DNA of 64,000 nucleotides, from positions 44,032 through 108,031 of the forward strand of contig NZ_BDJL01000055.1 in the NCBI RefSeq assembly GCF_001950325.1, written 5' to 3'. The DNA comes from Carboxydothermus islandicus (GTDB taxonomy: Bacteria > Bacillota > Z-2901 > Carboxydothermales > Carboxydothermaceae). The position numbers and the translations under genes are program-made. The notes beneath the pieces were generated by a model, which did no database searches, was not told where the DNA came from, and was given only the letters and a program-made list of their open reading frames with translations. This document shows, in pieces, positions 52,141 to 60,634 of this stretch (position 1 is its first letter; each line of letters starts with the position of its first letter).

Positions 52141-52920
52141 TTAAGTAAGATTTTTGGCCCGTTCGTAAGCTTTTTCCAGGCAGTCAGCAAACATACCTCT
52201 AATCCCCTGTTTTTCCAACTGGTATAAACCCGCCGCCGTGGTCCCACCGGGTGTTACTACCGCATCCCGGAGAATTCCCGGATGTTCCTGAGTTTCCTTG
52301 AGCATTGTTCCTGCCCCAATTAAAGTCTGAACAACCGCTTTCCTTGCTACATCCCGTGGAAGACCCAGGCGGACCGCTCCATCAATTAATGCTTCCGCTA
52401 CTAAATAAATATAAGCCGGTCCACTTCCCGATAAGGCAGTAATATGGTCAAAATATTTTTCTTCGAGAAAGACCACTTCCCCCAGAGAGTTAAAGATATT
52501 GGCTAACAGCTCATCTACTTTTGATGGCGTAATCGCAATAAAACCCTGACCAATTAAAGCCGGGGTATTGGGCATTACCCTTACCACTTCGCATTCGGCA
52601 GGAACCCCCCACCCGGCTATTTTTTTCAAGGAAACTCCAGCCGCCACCGAAACTAAAATCTTACCGGTAAGCTCAGGAGCAATTTCTTTTATCACCTCTT
52701 CTACCAGGTGCGGCTTTACCGCAACAATAACCACATCAGCTTCTTTAACCAGTAGTTCACTGGTAACCGGCTCAGCCTGCTCTAAAAAAGGTTTTAAACA
52801 CTCCTGATTTTTATCGGAGAGATAAAGTTTTTTTACGGGGGAAGGTTGTTGTTTCAATAAGCCCCGGGCAATTGCCCCGCCCATTTGGCCCACGCCAATT
52901 ATTCCCACAGCTGGTTTCAT
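52141..52920 (-). CDS. proC: pyrroline-5-carboxylate reductase
   Basis: Last step of proline synthesis, reducing pyrroline-5-carboxylate with NAD(P)H. The 259-residue protein opens GIIGVGQMGGAIARGLL (Rossmann), has VVRVMPNTPALIGQG and the C-terminal signature ALSGSGPAYIYLVAEALIDGAV. Its place among ylm genes is common in Firmicutes. Confidence 0.95.
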   Translation of the reverse strand: MKPAVGIIGVGQMGGAIARGLLKQQPSPVKKLYLSDKNQECLKPFLEQAEPVTSELLVKEADVVIVAVKPHLVEEVIKEIAPELTGKILVSVAAGVSLKKIAGWGVPAECEVVRVMPNTPALIGQGFIAITPSKVDELLANIFNSLGEVVFLEEKYFDHITALSGSGPAYIYLVAEALIDGAVRLGLPRDVARKAVVQTLIGAGTMLKETQEHPGILRDAVVTPGGTTAAGLYQLEKQGIRGMFADCLEKAYERAKNLT

Positions 52921-52935
52921 AGTTAATCCTCCACG

Positions 52936-53349
52936 TTATTTAAAAGGGTTAAAAAAGGTTTTATCCCGAAACTCGCGCATTTCCCCTTCGATTAAAACAT
53001 TTTGGGGAGCAAATAGATAAATCTGGGGGTTAATTTTATGTAAATGCCCACCTAAAGCATAGGTAGTGCCCATCAGGAAATCAATAATTCTACGGCCCAA
53101 TTCCCCATCAATTCGCTCTAAATTCACCACCACCGGACTTCCGGATTTTAAACTGTCCGCAATGCTTTGCACTTCGTCAAAACTTCTTGGTTCAAAAACC
53201 ATCATCTTGAGCATGCTCATTCCCGGCAAAGCAACTAAATTAGCTTTCCCTCTTACTTTTTTCGCCGGTTCTTTTTCAACGTACTCTTCTTCTTCCTCCT
53301 CACTAAATCCCATAAAATTTAAGACCTTATCCAAAAAACCTCCCGACAT
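52936..53349 (-). CDS. sepF: cell division protein SepF
   Basis: A 137-residue FtsZ-interacting membrane anchor. It has an N-terminal amphipathic start (FLDKVLNFMGFSEEEEEEYV), then the SepF core with EPRSFDEVQSIADSLKSGSP, VVVNLERIDGELGRRIIDFL and GTTYALGGHLHKI. RBS GGGGAGGG. Confidence 0.94.
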   Translation of the reverse strand: MSGGFLDKVLNFMGFSEEEEEEYVEKEPAKKVRGKANLVALPGMSMLKMMVFEPRSFDEVQSIADSLKSGSPVVVNLERIDGELGRRIIDFLMGTTYALGGHLHKINPQIYLFAPQNVLIEGEMREFRDKTFFNPFK

Positions 53350-53363
53350 AAATACCCTCCCCT

Positions 53364-54038
53364 TTAATAGTTTCTCTCCCCAAAAAGCAAGGTACCCAAA
53401 CGAATAATGTTGGCACCTTCCTCCACCGCCACTTTATAGTCGTTGGACATCCCCATAGAAAGGTACTGGAATTTATCGTTCTCCGGGTCTTGAGCTTTAA
53501 GTTTTAAAAAAAGCTCCCGCATAGCCCGGAAAACCGGTCTTACTTCTTCGGGGTTTTCCACGTACGGTGCTACGGTCATTAACCCGGATACCTCAAGATT
53601 CTTAAAATTTTCCCGAACTTCAAAGTAAAATTCCTCCACTTCTTCCGGCATTAAACCAAATTTTGTCTCCTCCTTTGCCATGTTAACTTCTAAAAGAACC
53701 GGAACGTTAATCCCCAATCTATAAGCCCGTTTATTTAGTTCCTCTGCCAAGTTGTAACGATCCAGTGAATGAATAAGTACAACTTTCCCTAAAATTTTAT
53801 TAATTTTGTTGGTTTGCAGGTGACCGATAAAATGCCACTCGAGGTGGGGAAGCTTCTCATACTTTTCCAAAAACTCCTGAACTTTATTCTCACCAAAAGC
53901 CTCTACCCCGGCTTTACTTGCTTCTTTAATCCTTTCCACATCCACCGTTTTGGTAACTCCTAATATTTTTACCTTACTTCCCGGTCGAATTTTTGCAATT
54001 TCTCGCTTAACTTCCTGAAGCTTTTGGGATATTTCCAT
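53364..54038 (-). CDS. yggS: YggS-family PLP homeostasis protein
   Basis: A 224-residue pyridoxal-phosphate-binding protein that buffers PLP and amino acid balance. VKILGVTKTVDVERIKEA carries the PLP lysine, followed by FGENKVQEFLEKY, LEWHFIGHLQTNK and LSMGMSNDYKVAVEEGANIIRLG. Standard ylmE position before sepF. Confidence 0.94.
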   Translation of the reverse strand: MEISQKLQEVKREIAKIRPGSKVKILGVTKTVDVERIKEASKAGVEAFGENKVQEFLEKYEKLPHLEWHFIGHLQTNKINKILGKVVLIHSLDRYNLAEELNKRAYRLGINVPVLLEVNMAKEETKFGLMPEEVEEFYFEVRENFKNLEVSGLMTVAPYVENPEEVRPVFRAMRELFLKLKAQDPENDKFQYLSMGMSNDYKVAVEEGANIIRLGTLLFGERNY

Positions 54039-54061
54039 GGTTGATCCTCCACCCTGAAATA

Positions 54062-54994
54062 TTAATGAAACTTGTCCCCGGGTTGGACAAGAAAAGGACG
54101 GATTAAATACTTCTTCCCTATTAATTCGTCCTTAGATACCTTTTCTCCTTCTACCAAAACATTATTTTCCCGGCGAAGCACTACTTTTACGGGAGTTAAA
54201 ACAACCTCTTCGTTCTTTAGCGTATAAAGATAAGTTTTTCCGGCAATTTGTTTAACCGCTGAAACCGGAACCCAAAACCCGCTATACTCTTTGGTTTTAA
54301 TAAATACCGTAACCCTTCTCTGATTTAAAAGTTCATCGGGGTAAAAATTAACGGAAAACAACGCCATTTCTCCATTTTTCCGAAGAAAATTAGCTTTCAA
54401 ATTATACTTTTCATTAAGAGTTAGGCGGTACTCTCGCCCTTCTAATAAGTTATAGTTTAACGATAACTCGGGTATTACCAAGAGAATTGGATTTAAATTA
54501 TCGATAATTTTTCCTAAAGGCTGTCCTTCCACCGCATCTTCTTCGACTTTCCTGGGCTGGTAGAGTTCCAGAATTTTACCTGGGTTTATAGTTTCAATAT
54601 TATCGGGGCCAATAAACTCCAGACCATCGGTATTGGGAACAAATATTCCGTTTACCTTTGCTTTAACCGGAATAATTTTTTGACTGGCATTATCCTTTAT
54701 TTTGGCAATTATATCTCCTTTTCTAACCTTTTTCCAGGTAAGAAGAAGTTCAACCTTGCCGTTAGCTTCGGCATAAACGGGAACTTCATTTTTAAAAAGA
54801 AATCCTTCGGTCCTGACACCATCCTCAAAAACCTTCCACTCTAAATAACCAACCGGGTTGAAGTTTTGTACCAAAAGAATTTTTCCAAAATTTAAAAGAA
54901 TAAACGCAACAAAACTACCCATTAAAATGTAAAGAAAAACCTTTTTGTTTTTTTTGTTTTTTTTCTTTAGAAAAACAACTTTCGCGTTATTCAT
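54062..54994 (-). CDS. HlyD-like membrane-anchored adaptor protein
   Basis: A 310-residue protein with a very basic N-terminus (KKKNKKNKKVF), a membrane segment at about 20-40, and an extracytoplasmic part with beta-barrel/lipoyl-like pieces (VPVYAEANGKVELLLTWKKV, GDIIAKIKD). It resembles the HlyD-type protein found beside yggS-sepF in related clostridia. No transporter partner is adjacent, so the role is unknown. Confidence 0.7.
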   Translation of the reverse strand: MNNAKVVFLKKKNKKNKKVFLYILMGSFVAFILLNFGKILLVQNFNPVGYLEWKVFEDGVRTEGFLFKNEVPVYAEANGKVELLLTWKKVRKGDIIAKIKDNASQKIIPVKAKVNGIFVPNTDGLEFIGPDNIETINPGKILELYQPRKVEEDAVEGQPLGKIIDNLNPILLVIPELSLNYNLLEGREYRLTLNEKYNLKANFLRKNGEMALFSVNFYPDELLNQRRVTVFIKTKEYSGFWVPVSAVKQIAGKTYLYTLKNEEVVLTPVKVVLRRENNVLVEGEKVSKDELIGKKYLIRPFLVQPGDKFH

Positions 54995-55007
54995 TTAATT
55001 CGCCCCA

Positions 55008-55667
55008 TTACAGGTTTAAATCGAACCTTTCTCCGGTAACCAGGTAAATAACCGCCTCACCAATATTGGTAGCATAGTCGGCAATACGTTCCAAAAACCG
55101 GGCAACAAATAACAATGAAGTAGCCTGAGCAATGGTTTTGGGGTCCTCCATCATATAAGTCAGCAATTCCCTGAAAACCTGCGAGTAAAGATGATCAACT
55201 TCATCATCTAACGAACACATATATTTTGCTTTCTCCACATCGGAACGGACATAAGCATCCAACCCATCTTTAACCATTTGCTGGGATATTTTGGCCATTC
55301 GCGGAATATCAACTAAAGGTTTAATAAGCGGCTGTCCTGCTATCCTCTTAGTTACTCGAGCTATATCAACCGCGTGGTCGCCCATCCTTTCTAAGTTTGT
55401 TATGATTTTTATCCCGGTGATTATTCGCCTTAAATCCCGGGCTATTGGTTGTTGCGTGGCAATTAAAGTTACCAACCGATCTTCAATTTCCGTTTCCAAA
55501 TAGTTAATATCCCGGTCCCCGTTAATTACCCTTTGAGCCAAATCCACATCTTGTTTGGCCAGGGATTCAACCGCATCATAAATGGCCCTTTCCACCATGC
55601 TACCCATCCGTAATATTTCGTTTTCCAATTCATTTAACGCTTTATCAAAATTTCGCCGAGCTGTCAT
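55008..55667 (-). CDS. phoU: phosphate signalling protein PhoU
   Basis: A 219-residue all-helical protein with two PhoU repeats (about 10-95 and 115-200; ERMGDHAVDIARVTKRI and RFLERIADYATNIGEAVIYLV). It normally connects the Pst transporter with PhoR. Here it follows phoR by 3 bases, with no pst genes in the window. Confidence 0.93.
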   Translation of the reverse strand: MTARRNFDKALNELENEILRMGSMVERAIYDAVESLAKQDVDLAQRVINGDRDINYLETEIEDRLVTLIATQQPIARDLRRIITGIKIITNLERMGDHAVDIARVTKRIAGQPLIKPLVDIPRMAKISQQMVKDGLDAYVRSDVEKAKYMCSLDDEVDHLYSQVFRELLTYMMEDPKTIAQATSLLFVARFLERIADYATNIGEAVIYLVTGERFDLNL

Positions 55668-55670
55668 TTG

Positions 55671-57026
55671 CTATTCCCCCTTTTGTGCTTGTTGAGCAAT
55701 AGGAACGGTAAAACCAAAAGCGCTTCCCTCTCCCACCTTGCTCTTGACCCAAACTTTTCCGTTGTGCAGTTCAATTATGTGTTTAACGATAGCAAGCCCA
55801 AGTCCGGTACCTCCCAGTTCCCGGGAACGGGCCTTGTCAACCCGGTAAAAACGCTCAAAAATCCGTTTTTGACTTTCTTCGGGAATACCAATTCCCGTAT
55901 CCTTGACCACAACCTCTACCCAAGACCCCTTGACGTCGGCTGAAACTTCTATCTTTCCTCCGGCAGGGGTGTATTTTATTGCATTATCGATAAGGTTAAT
56001 TAAAACCTGGCTGATCATATCGCCATCGGCCAATACTAAGGGTAAATTTTCCGGAAGGGAAATGATAAAACTTAATTCTTTTTCTTCAAGACGACTTTTA
56101 AACAAAAGCTTCATTTTTTGGACTAATTCCTGAAGCATTAGCGGTTTCGGAGCAAAATCCACCTTTTTGGCTTCAATTTTGGATAGGCTTAACAAATCAT
56201 CAATTAAACGGGTCAACCTTTCGGTCTCACTGTTCATTATCTGGAGAAAATGCTTGGCAATGGTTTTATCTTCCAACGCTCCGTCCAGTAAAGTTTCCAA
56301 AAAGCCCTTAATGGAGGTTAGCGGCGTTCTTAATTCGTGCGAAACATTGGCAATAAATTCACTGCGCATTTTCTCTAACTTTCGTTCTTCGGTAATATCA
56401 TCAAAAACTGCCACCAGACCAACCTTTTGGTCGTGTTCATCTTTTAAGGGTGTTACGTGAATTAAAATGGTCTTGGAATTTGGCAGTAAAAATTCTATTT
56501 CCCGGGTCATTTCTTTTAAATTGGCCAGAGCTTCCTTTAAAAATTTTTCTAATTCGTAGTTTCTAATTACTTCCAAGAGAGGCTTTGGCTCCCCGGTAAA
56601 GTTTAACTTCCCGAAAAGATTTTCCAAACCTTTATTTACTAAAATAACTCTCCCTTCCCGGTCCAATACCATAACCCCGGCTTTAATTCCGGCTAAAATT
56701 GCATTAAGCCGTTTTTCACCTTCGGTAATTGCTCTATTGTACTTTTCCAGCTGCTCAATCAGGTGGTTTATATTATCAACAATTTTCCCTAATTCCTTAT
56801 CATTATAATAGCTTACCTTGGAATACCGGCCCTGCCGCCATTTTGAGGTAAATTCTTCTAATAATTTAAACTTGTTATTAACTTCTTTAATAAATGCCCA
56901 AAAAATTATATATCCCAGGACAGCAAGTAAAACCCCATCCAAAATTGAAAGCAATTTTCCTTCAACCAGAAAAAGGATTATTAAATTAACAATAAACAGC
57001 AGTAACAGGCCAATCTTCAATCTCAT
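55671..57026 (-). CDS. phoR: sensor histidine kinase PhoR
   Basis: A 451-residue kinase with two N-terminal membrane segments (within about 1-45) and almost no external domain, a HAMP-like linker, a PAS domain (about 105-210), HisKA with FIANVSHELRTPLTSIKGFL, and HATPase with DNAIKYTPAGG, DTGIGIPEE and GTGLGLAIVKHII. The short sensor part is like PhoR proteins that take their signal from PhoU/Pst or from inside. Start overlaps phoP by 4 bases. Confidence 0.92.
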   Translation of the reverse strand: MRLKIGLLLLFIVNLIILFLVEGKLLSILDGVLLAVLGYIIFWAFIKEVNNKFKLLEEFTSKWRQGRYSKVSYYNDKELGKIVDNINHLIEQLEKYNRAITEGEKRLNAILAGIKAGVMVLDREGRVILVNKGLENLFGKLNFTGEPKPLLEVIRNYELEKFLKEALANLKEMTREIEFLLPNSKTILIHVTPLKDEHDQKVGLVAVFDDITEERKLEKMRSEFIANVSHELRTPLTSIKGFLETLLDGALEDKTIAKHFLQIMNSETERLTRLIDDLLSLSKIEAKKVDFAPKPLMLQELVQKMKLLFKSRLEEKELSFIISLPENLPLVLADGDMISQVLINLIDNAIKYTPAGGKIEVSADVKGSWVEVVVKDTGIGIPEESQKRIFERFYRVDKARSRELGGTGLGLAIVKHIIELHNGKVWVKSKVGEGSAFGFTVPIAQQAQKGE

Positions 57027-57718
57027 TTCTTTTCCTCACCGAACCGGTAACCCACTCCCCGAACGGTTTCAATATAAACCGGCTCTGCCGGATTATCTTC
57101 TATCTTTTGTCGTATGTGGCGAATATGAACATCTACCGTCCGGGTATCTCCCAAAAATTCGTAGCCCCATATTTTTTCCAAAAGATATTCCCTGGTAAAT
57201 ACTTTACCGGGATTACTGGCTAAAAGTTTTAAAAGCTCAAACTCCTTGGGAGTAAAGTCCATTTTTTTGCCCTTAACGTAAACCGCAAATTTTTCCTGAT
57301 CTATGACAATATCTTTAATTTTGATAATACCCTCTTTTTTCCCCTCTCTTCCTTCCAAACGTCTGAGTCTTGCCTTGACCCTGGCTACCAGTTCCCGGGG
57401 AGAAAAGGGCTTCACCATATAATCATCGGCCCCTAACTCTAAGCCCAGGATTTTATCCACTTCTTCCCCGCGAGCGCTTAACATGATGATTGGTATTTCC
57501 GCTGTTTTTTCATTGTTCCTGATATTTTTACATACTTCCAACCCACTCATCCCGGGAAGCATAATATCAAGGATAACTAAATCCGGTAGCTCTTTTTTTA
57601 CAATCTCAAGGGCTCTTATCCCATCATAAGCTTCCAAAACTTTATAACCTTCCCGCTCCAGGTTGAACTTTATTAGCTCCACAATGGGAGCTTCATCATC
57701 CACCACCAAAATTTTCAT
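57023..57718 (-). CDS. phoP: response regulator PhoP/PhoB (OmpR family)
   Basis: A 231-residue receiver plus winged-helix regulator. Receiver: VVDDEAPIVELIKFNLER, phosphorylated Asp in LVILDIMLPGMSG, Lys in DDYMVKPFSPREL. DNA-binding: FTPKEFELLKLLASNPGKVF and TRTVDVHIRHIRQKI. Partner of the adjacent PhoR. Confidence 0.95.
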   Translation of the reverse strand: MKILVVDDEAPIVELIKFNLEREGYKVLEAYDGIRALEIVKKELPDLVILDIMLPGMSGLEVCKNIRNNEKTAEIPIIMLSARGEEVDKILGLELGADDYMVKPFSPRELVARVKARLRRLEGREGKKEGIIKIKDIVIDQEKFAVYVKGKKMDFTPKEFELLKLLASNPGKVFTREYLLEKIWGYEFLGDTRTVDVHIRHIRQKIEDNPAEPVYIETVRGVGYRFGEEKK

Positions 57719-57719
57719 A

Positions 57720-58526
57720 TCATTCCTCCCTTTTTATAATCCCGGCAGCCATACGCCCGGTAACTCCAGCATCTCTGCGGTAAGAAAAAAATAAATCAGG
57801 ATTACAGGATGTACAAAGATTTAAAATCTCAATGTTTTGCCGCTGAATACCAGCTTTAATTAATATTTCGGAATTTATCTCCCAGAGATTTAGAAAGTAT
57901 TTACCCCCTTTTTTTATCACTCCCTTGGGATAGCCCCGGTCAAGAAAACTCTGGGCTACCTCATCGCCCACTTCATAACAGCACGGTCCGATCGCCGGCC
58001 CAATACCGCAAAAAATATTTTGCGGTTTTGCTCCTAAAGAAGAAAAAGTATAAACCATTTTTGCTCCAATTTCCGCTAACGTACCCCGCCAGCCGGCATG
58101 GGCCACTCCCAACAAAAAAGGTTCGGGCGAAAAAAAGTATAAAGGTACGCAGTCGGCATAAAACGTTAAAAGCCCAAGGTTTTTTTCTCCAGTAATTAAG
58201 CCATCGGTCTTTTTCACCGCCGAATCCAAATCTTCCATACCCCGTCCGCCATCAGAACGTTTTACAAGGGCAATATTTGTTCCATGCACCTGCTCCGCTG
58301 CTACAAAATCTCTTAAATCTAAATCCCACACTGAGGCTAAAAGTTGGCGATTCTTTATTACAGCCTCTTGTTTATCCCCCACGTGGAGGGCTAAGTTAAA
58401 ACTTTGATAAGGCCCAGAACTTTGCCCCCCAAGGCGCGTGGTGAAAAAAGCATCAATACCAAAATCCTGAAATTTTTTAAAGAAAAAAAACTTTAAGCCT
58501 TTCCTTTCATTTAATAAAAACTTCAT
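57720..58526 (-). CDS. pgeF: PgeF/YfiH-family multicopper-fold protein
   Basis: A 268-residue laccase-domain protein: FTTRLGGQSSGPYQSFNLAL, VHGTNIALV, YADCVPLYFFSP, VGVAHAGWRGTL-like (LGVAHAGWRGTLAEIG) and GPAIGPCCYEVGDEV with metal-binding His and Cys. Members edit peptidoglycan precursors or act as purine nucleoside phosphorylases. Start ATG 58526 overlaps the upstream stop by one base. Confidence 0.92.
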   Translation of the reverse strand: MKFLLNERKGLKFFFFKKFQDFGIDAFFTTRLGGQSSGPYQSFNLALHVGDKQEAVIKNRQLLASVWDLDLRDFVAAEQVHGTNIALVKRSDGGRGMEDLDSAVKKTDGLITGEKNLGLLTFYADCVPLYFFSPEPFLLGVAHAGWRGTLAEIGAKMVYTFSSLGAKPQNIFCGIGPAIGPCCYEVGDEVAQSFLDRGYPKGVIKKGGKYFLNLWEINSEILIKAGIQRQNIEILNLCTSCNPDLFFSYRRDAGVTGRMAAGIIKREE

Positions 58527-60040
58527 CAACTTTCTAACTCCTTAACTAATTTTTCCACTAAATCTCGGGCCTTCTCCGTTAATTGTTTAGCTCTCAATAA
58601 AGTAATTACTTTATCGATTAATACTTCTTCCGATTTTCCTGGGAGGTTTGTAAGTAAAGATATTGTTTCCTGATAACGGGGAAGGTAACACGGAACCTGA
58701 TATTTTTCTTCAATTAACTTTTTTAAATTTATCCGGGCCTCGTCTTCCCCGTGAACCAGGTAAATTTGCGCAGGTTTGGGGCTAAACCTTCCGATAAACG
58801 CCAGTAACTCCCTCTGATCGGCATGGGCCGACAACCCATCATAGTGGTAAATTTCCGCCTTAACGGCGATCTCCTCACCCATAATTTTAACCTCTTTTGC
58901 TCCATCTAACAACTTTCGTCCCAGGGTATCCTGAGCTTGATAGCCAACCAACAATACCGCTGACTCCTGCCGCCATAAATTATGCTTTAAATGATGGCGT
59001 ATCCTGCCCGCATCGGCCATTCCTGAAGCGGATATGATAATAGCCCGGCTAATATTGTTAAGCTTTACCGAATCCTCCTGGCTTACAGAAAAATGAAGGC
59101 CAGGAAAAGTAAGGGGATCATCTCCCCGTTTAAGTCTTTCCTGGTAATCTTCATTAAAATACATCGGATATTTTTTGAAAAGTTTGGTAATTTCCACCGC
59201 CAAAGGGCTATCGATGTACACGTCTATTGGGGGAACTTCCTTATTTTCCACTAAGTCGTTTAAAATATAAATTAAATCCTGGGTCCGCTCCATAGCAAAA
59301 GCCGGAATGACTAAATTACCGTTTCTCCTATAAACTTTTTCAATTAAAGATTTTAAAAGAGTTTTAAAATCTCCTTCCTCGGTACGAACCCGGTTACCAT
59401 ACGTGCTTTCTAAAACTAAAATATCGGTCAAAGGAACTTTTTGCGGTTCTTTCATAAAAGGCCTGCCATTTCGACCTAAATCACCGGTAAACAAGATAGT
59501 TCTATTAGCATCCTGCCCATTATAAGCAATTTTTATCATCGCCGAACCTAAAATGTGTCCGGCATCAAAAAAAGTAACTTCTAAACCCGGTAAGGGAGTA
59601 AAGGGAGTTTCCAAAGGTACTTTTTGAAAATATTGCAACGCATTAAAAGCATCATCAGCGGTATAAATTGGTTGCAATTCGGGCTTGCCAGCCCGCCTTA
59701 GTTTTCTGTTTTTTCTCTCCACTTCCATTTCCTGTACATGCCCGCTATCCGGAAGCATTACCGCTGCCAAATCCACCGTCGGTTCCGTCGCATAAATGGT
59801 TCCTCTAAAACCTTTTTTTACAAGCTTAGGAATTAACCCCGAATGGTCAATATGGGCATGGGTTAAAAGGACAAACTCGATTTCCCGGGGATTAAAAGGA
59901 AATTCGCCGTAATTTCTTTCCTTTATAGCTTTTGGGCCCTGAAAAAGCCCGCAATCCACCAAAAATTTGTGCCCGGCAACGTTAAACAGGTAGCACGAGC
60001 CGGTAACTGTATCAGCGGCACCGAAAAAAGTTAATTCCAT
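58526..60040 (-). CDS. MBL-fold beta-CASP ribonuclease
   Basis: A 504-residue metallo-beta-lactamase/beta-CASP protein predicted to cleave RNA: LLTHAHIDHSGLIPKLV (metal site), FFDAGHILGSAMI, LFTGDLGRNGRPF, IPAFAMERTQDLIYIL, IIISASGMADAGRIRHHL, and YHYDGLSAHADQRELLAFI with LVHGEDEA at the end. It appears to head the long operon, with its own promoter. Confidence 0.93.
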   Translation of the reverse strand: MELTFFGAADTVTGSCYLFNVAGHKFLVDCGLFQGPKAIKERNYGEFPFNPREIEFVLLTHAHIDHSGLIPKLVKKGFRGTIYATEPTVDLAAVMLPDSGHVQEMEVERKNRKLRRAGKPELQPIYTADDAFNALQYFQKVPLETPFTPLPGLEVTFFDAGHILGSAMIKIAYNGQDANRTILFTGDLGRNGRPFMKEPQKVPLTDILVLESTYGNRVRTEEGDFKTLLKSLIEKVYRRNGNLVIPAFAMERTQDLIYILNDLVENKEVPPIDVYIDSPLAVEITKLFKKYPMYFNEDYQERLKRGDDPLTFPGLHFSVSQEDSVKLNNISRAIIISASGMADAGRIRHHLKHNLWRQESAVLLVGYQAQDTLGRKLLDGAKEVKIMGEEIAVKAEIYHYDGLSAHADQRELLAFIGRFSPKPAQIYLVHGEDEARINLKKLIEEKYQVPCYLPRYQETISLLTNLPGKSEEVLIDKVITLLRAKQLTEKARDLVEKLVKELES

Positions 60041-60065
60041 TTTACTCCCCCAATCTTCTTTTTTT

Positions 60066-60094
60066 CTATATTACTCTCGAATTTTGGGAGTGTA
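60066..60094 (-). promoter_or_regulatory. predicted promoter of the beta-CASP-to-divIVA operon
   Basis: Minus-strand TTTACA (60094-60089), 17-base spacer, TAATAT (60071-60066), 26 bases before the ATG at 60040. Confidence 0.6.
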
Positions 60095-60125
60095 AAGAAA
60101 AAAAGAGTAAATTTCAAGAATTTAC
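60094..60125 (-). terminator. intrinsic terminator at the end of nrdG
   Basis: GAGTAAATT (60103-60111) and AATTTACTC (60117-60125) form a 9-bp stem followed on the minus strand by a T run. The stem overlaps the nrdG stop codon. Confidence 0.8.
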
Positions 60126-60634
60126 TCCCATTTCACTTCTACGATTTGCTTTTGTAAAAAACTCTTTTTTAAGTCAATAAACCTCTGATTTGACGAACCT
60201 CTGAAAGGTAAAGTAAAAGTTTTAAGTTCCTTTATAAAGGGCCCATCTACCAGGTAATCAGCTGCTTTTAACAACTCTAATATTTCCGGTTGCTGTTGTC
60301 CAATTTCCATTAACTCTTCAAAGGTATAACCGGTATAAATAACCGTATTTTTGCCAAGAACCGCAATTTTTTGTACCAAATCAATTAAGTTTTTAGCCTG
60401 TAAAAACGGCTCACCTCCGGAGATGGTTAAGCCTGTTAAGAGAGGATTTTCCTTGATTTGTTCAAAAATCAGGTCGCTTTCCAATTCATAGCCCCCGGAA
60501 ACCTCCCAGGTATCCGGATTATGACAACCAGCACACCGGTGAGGACAACCCTGCGTATAAACCACCAAACGCAACCCCGGACCGTCCGTGACACTTTCCC
60601 TAATAATGCCTGCTATCCTTATTTTAGCCATCAT
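60122..60634 (-). CDS. nrdG: anaerobic ribonucleotide reductase activating enzyme (radical SAM)
   Basis: Installs the glycyl radical on NrdD. The 170-residue protein has the radical SAM motif TQGCPHRCAGCHNPDTWE (CxxxCxxC) and LTISGGEPFLQAKNL. The start overlaps the nrdD stop by 4 bases (ATGA) and is thus coupled. Ends in a terminator. Confidence 0.96.
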   Translation of the reverse strand: MMAKIRIAGIIRESVTDGPGLRLVVYTQGCPHRCAGCHNPDTWEVSGGYELESDLIFEQIKENPLLTGLTISGGEPFLQAKNLIDLVQKIAVLGKNTVIYTGYTFEELMEIGQQQPEILELLKAADYLVDGPFIKELKTFTLPFRGSSNQRFIDLKKSFLQKQIVEVKWE

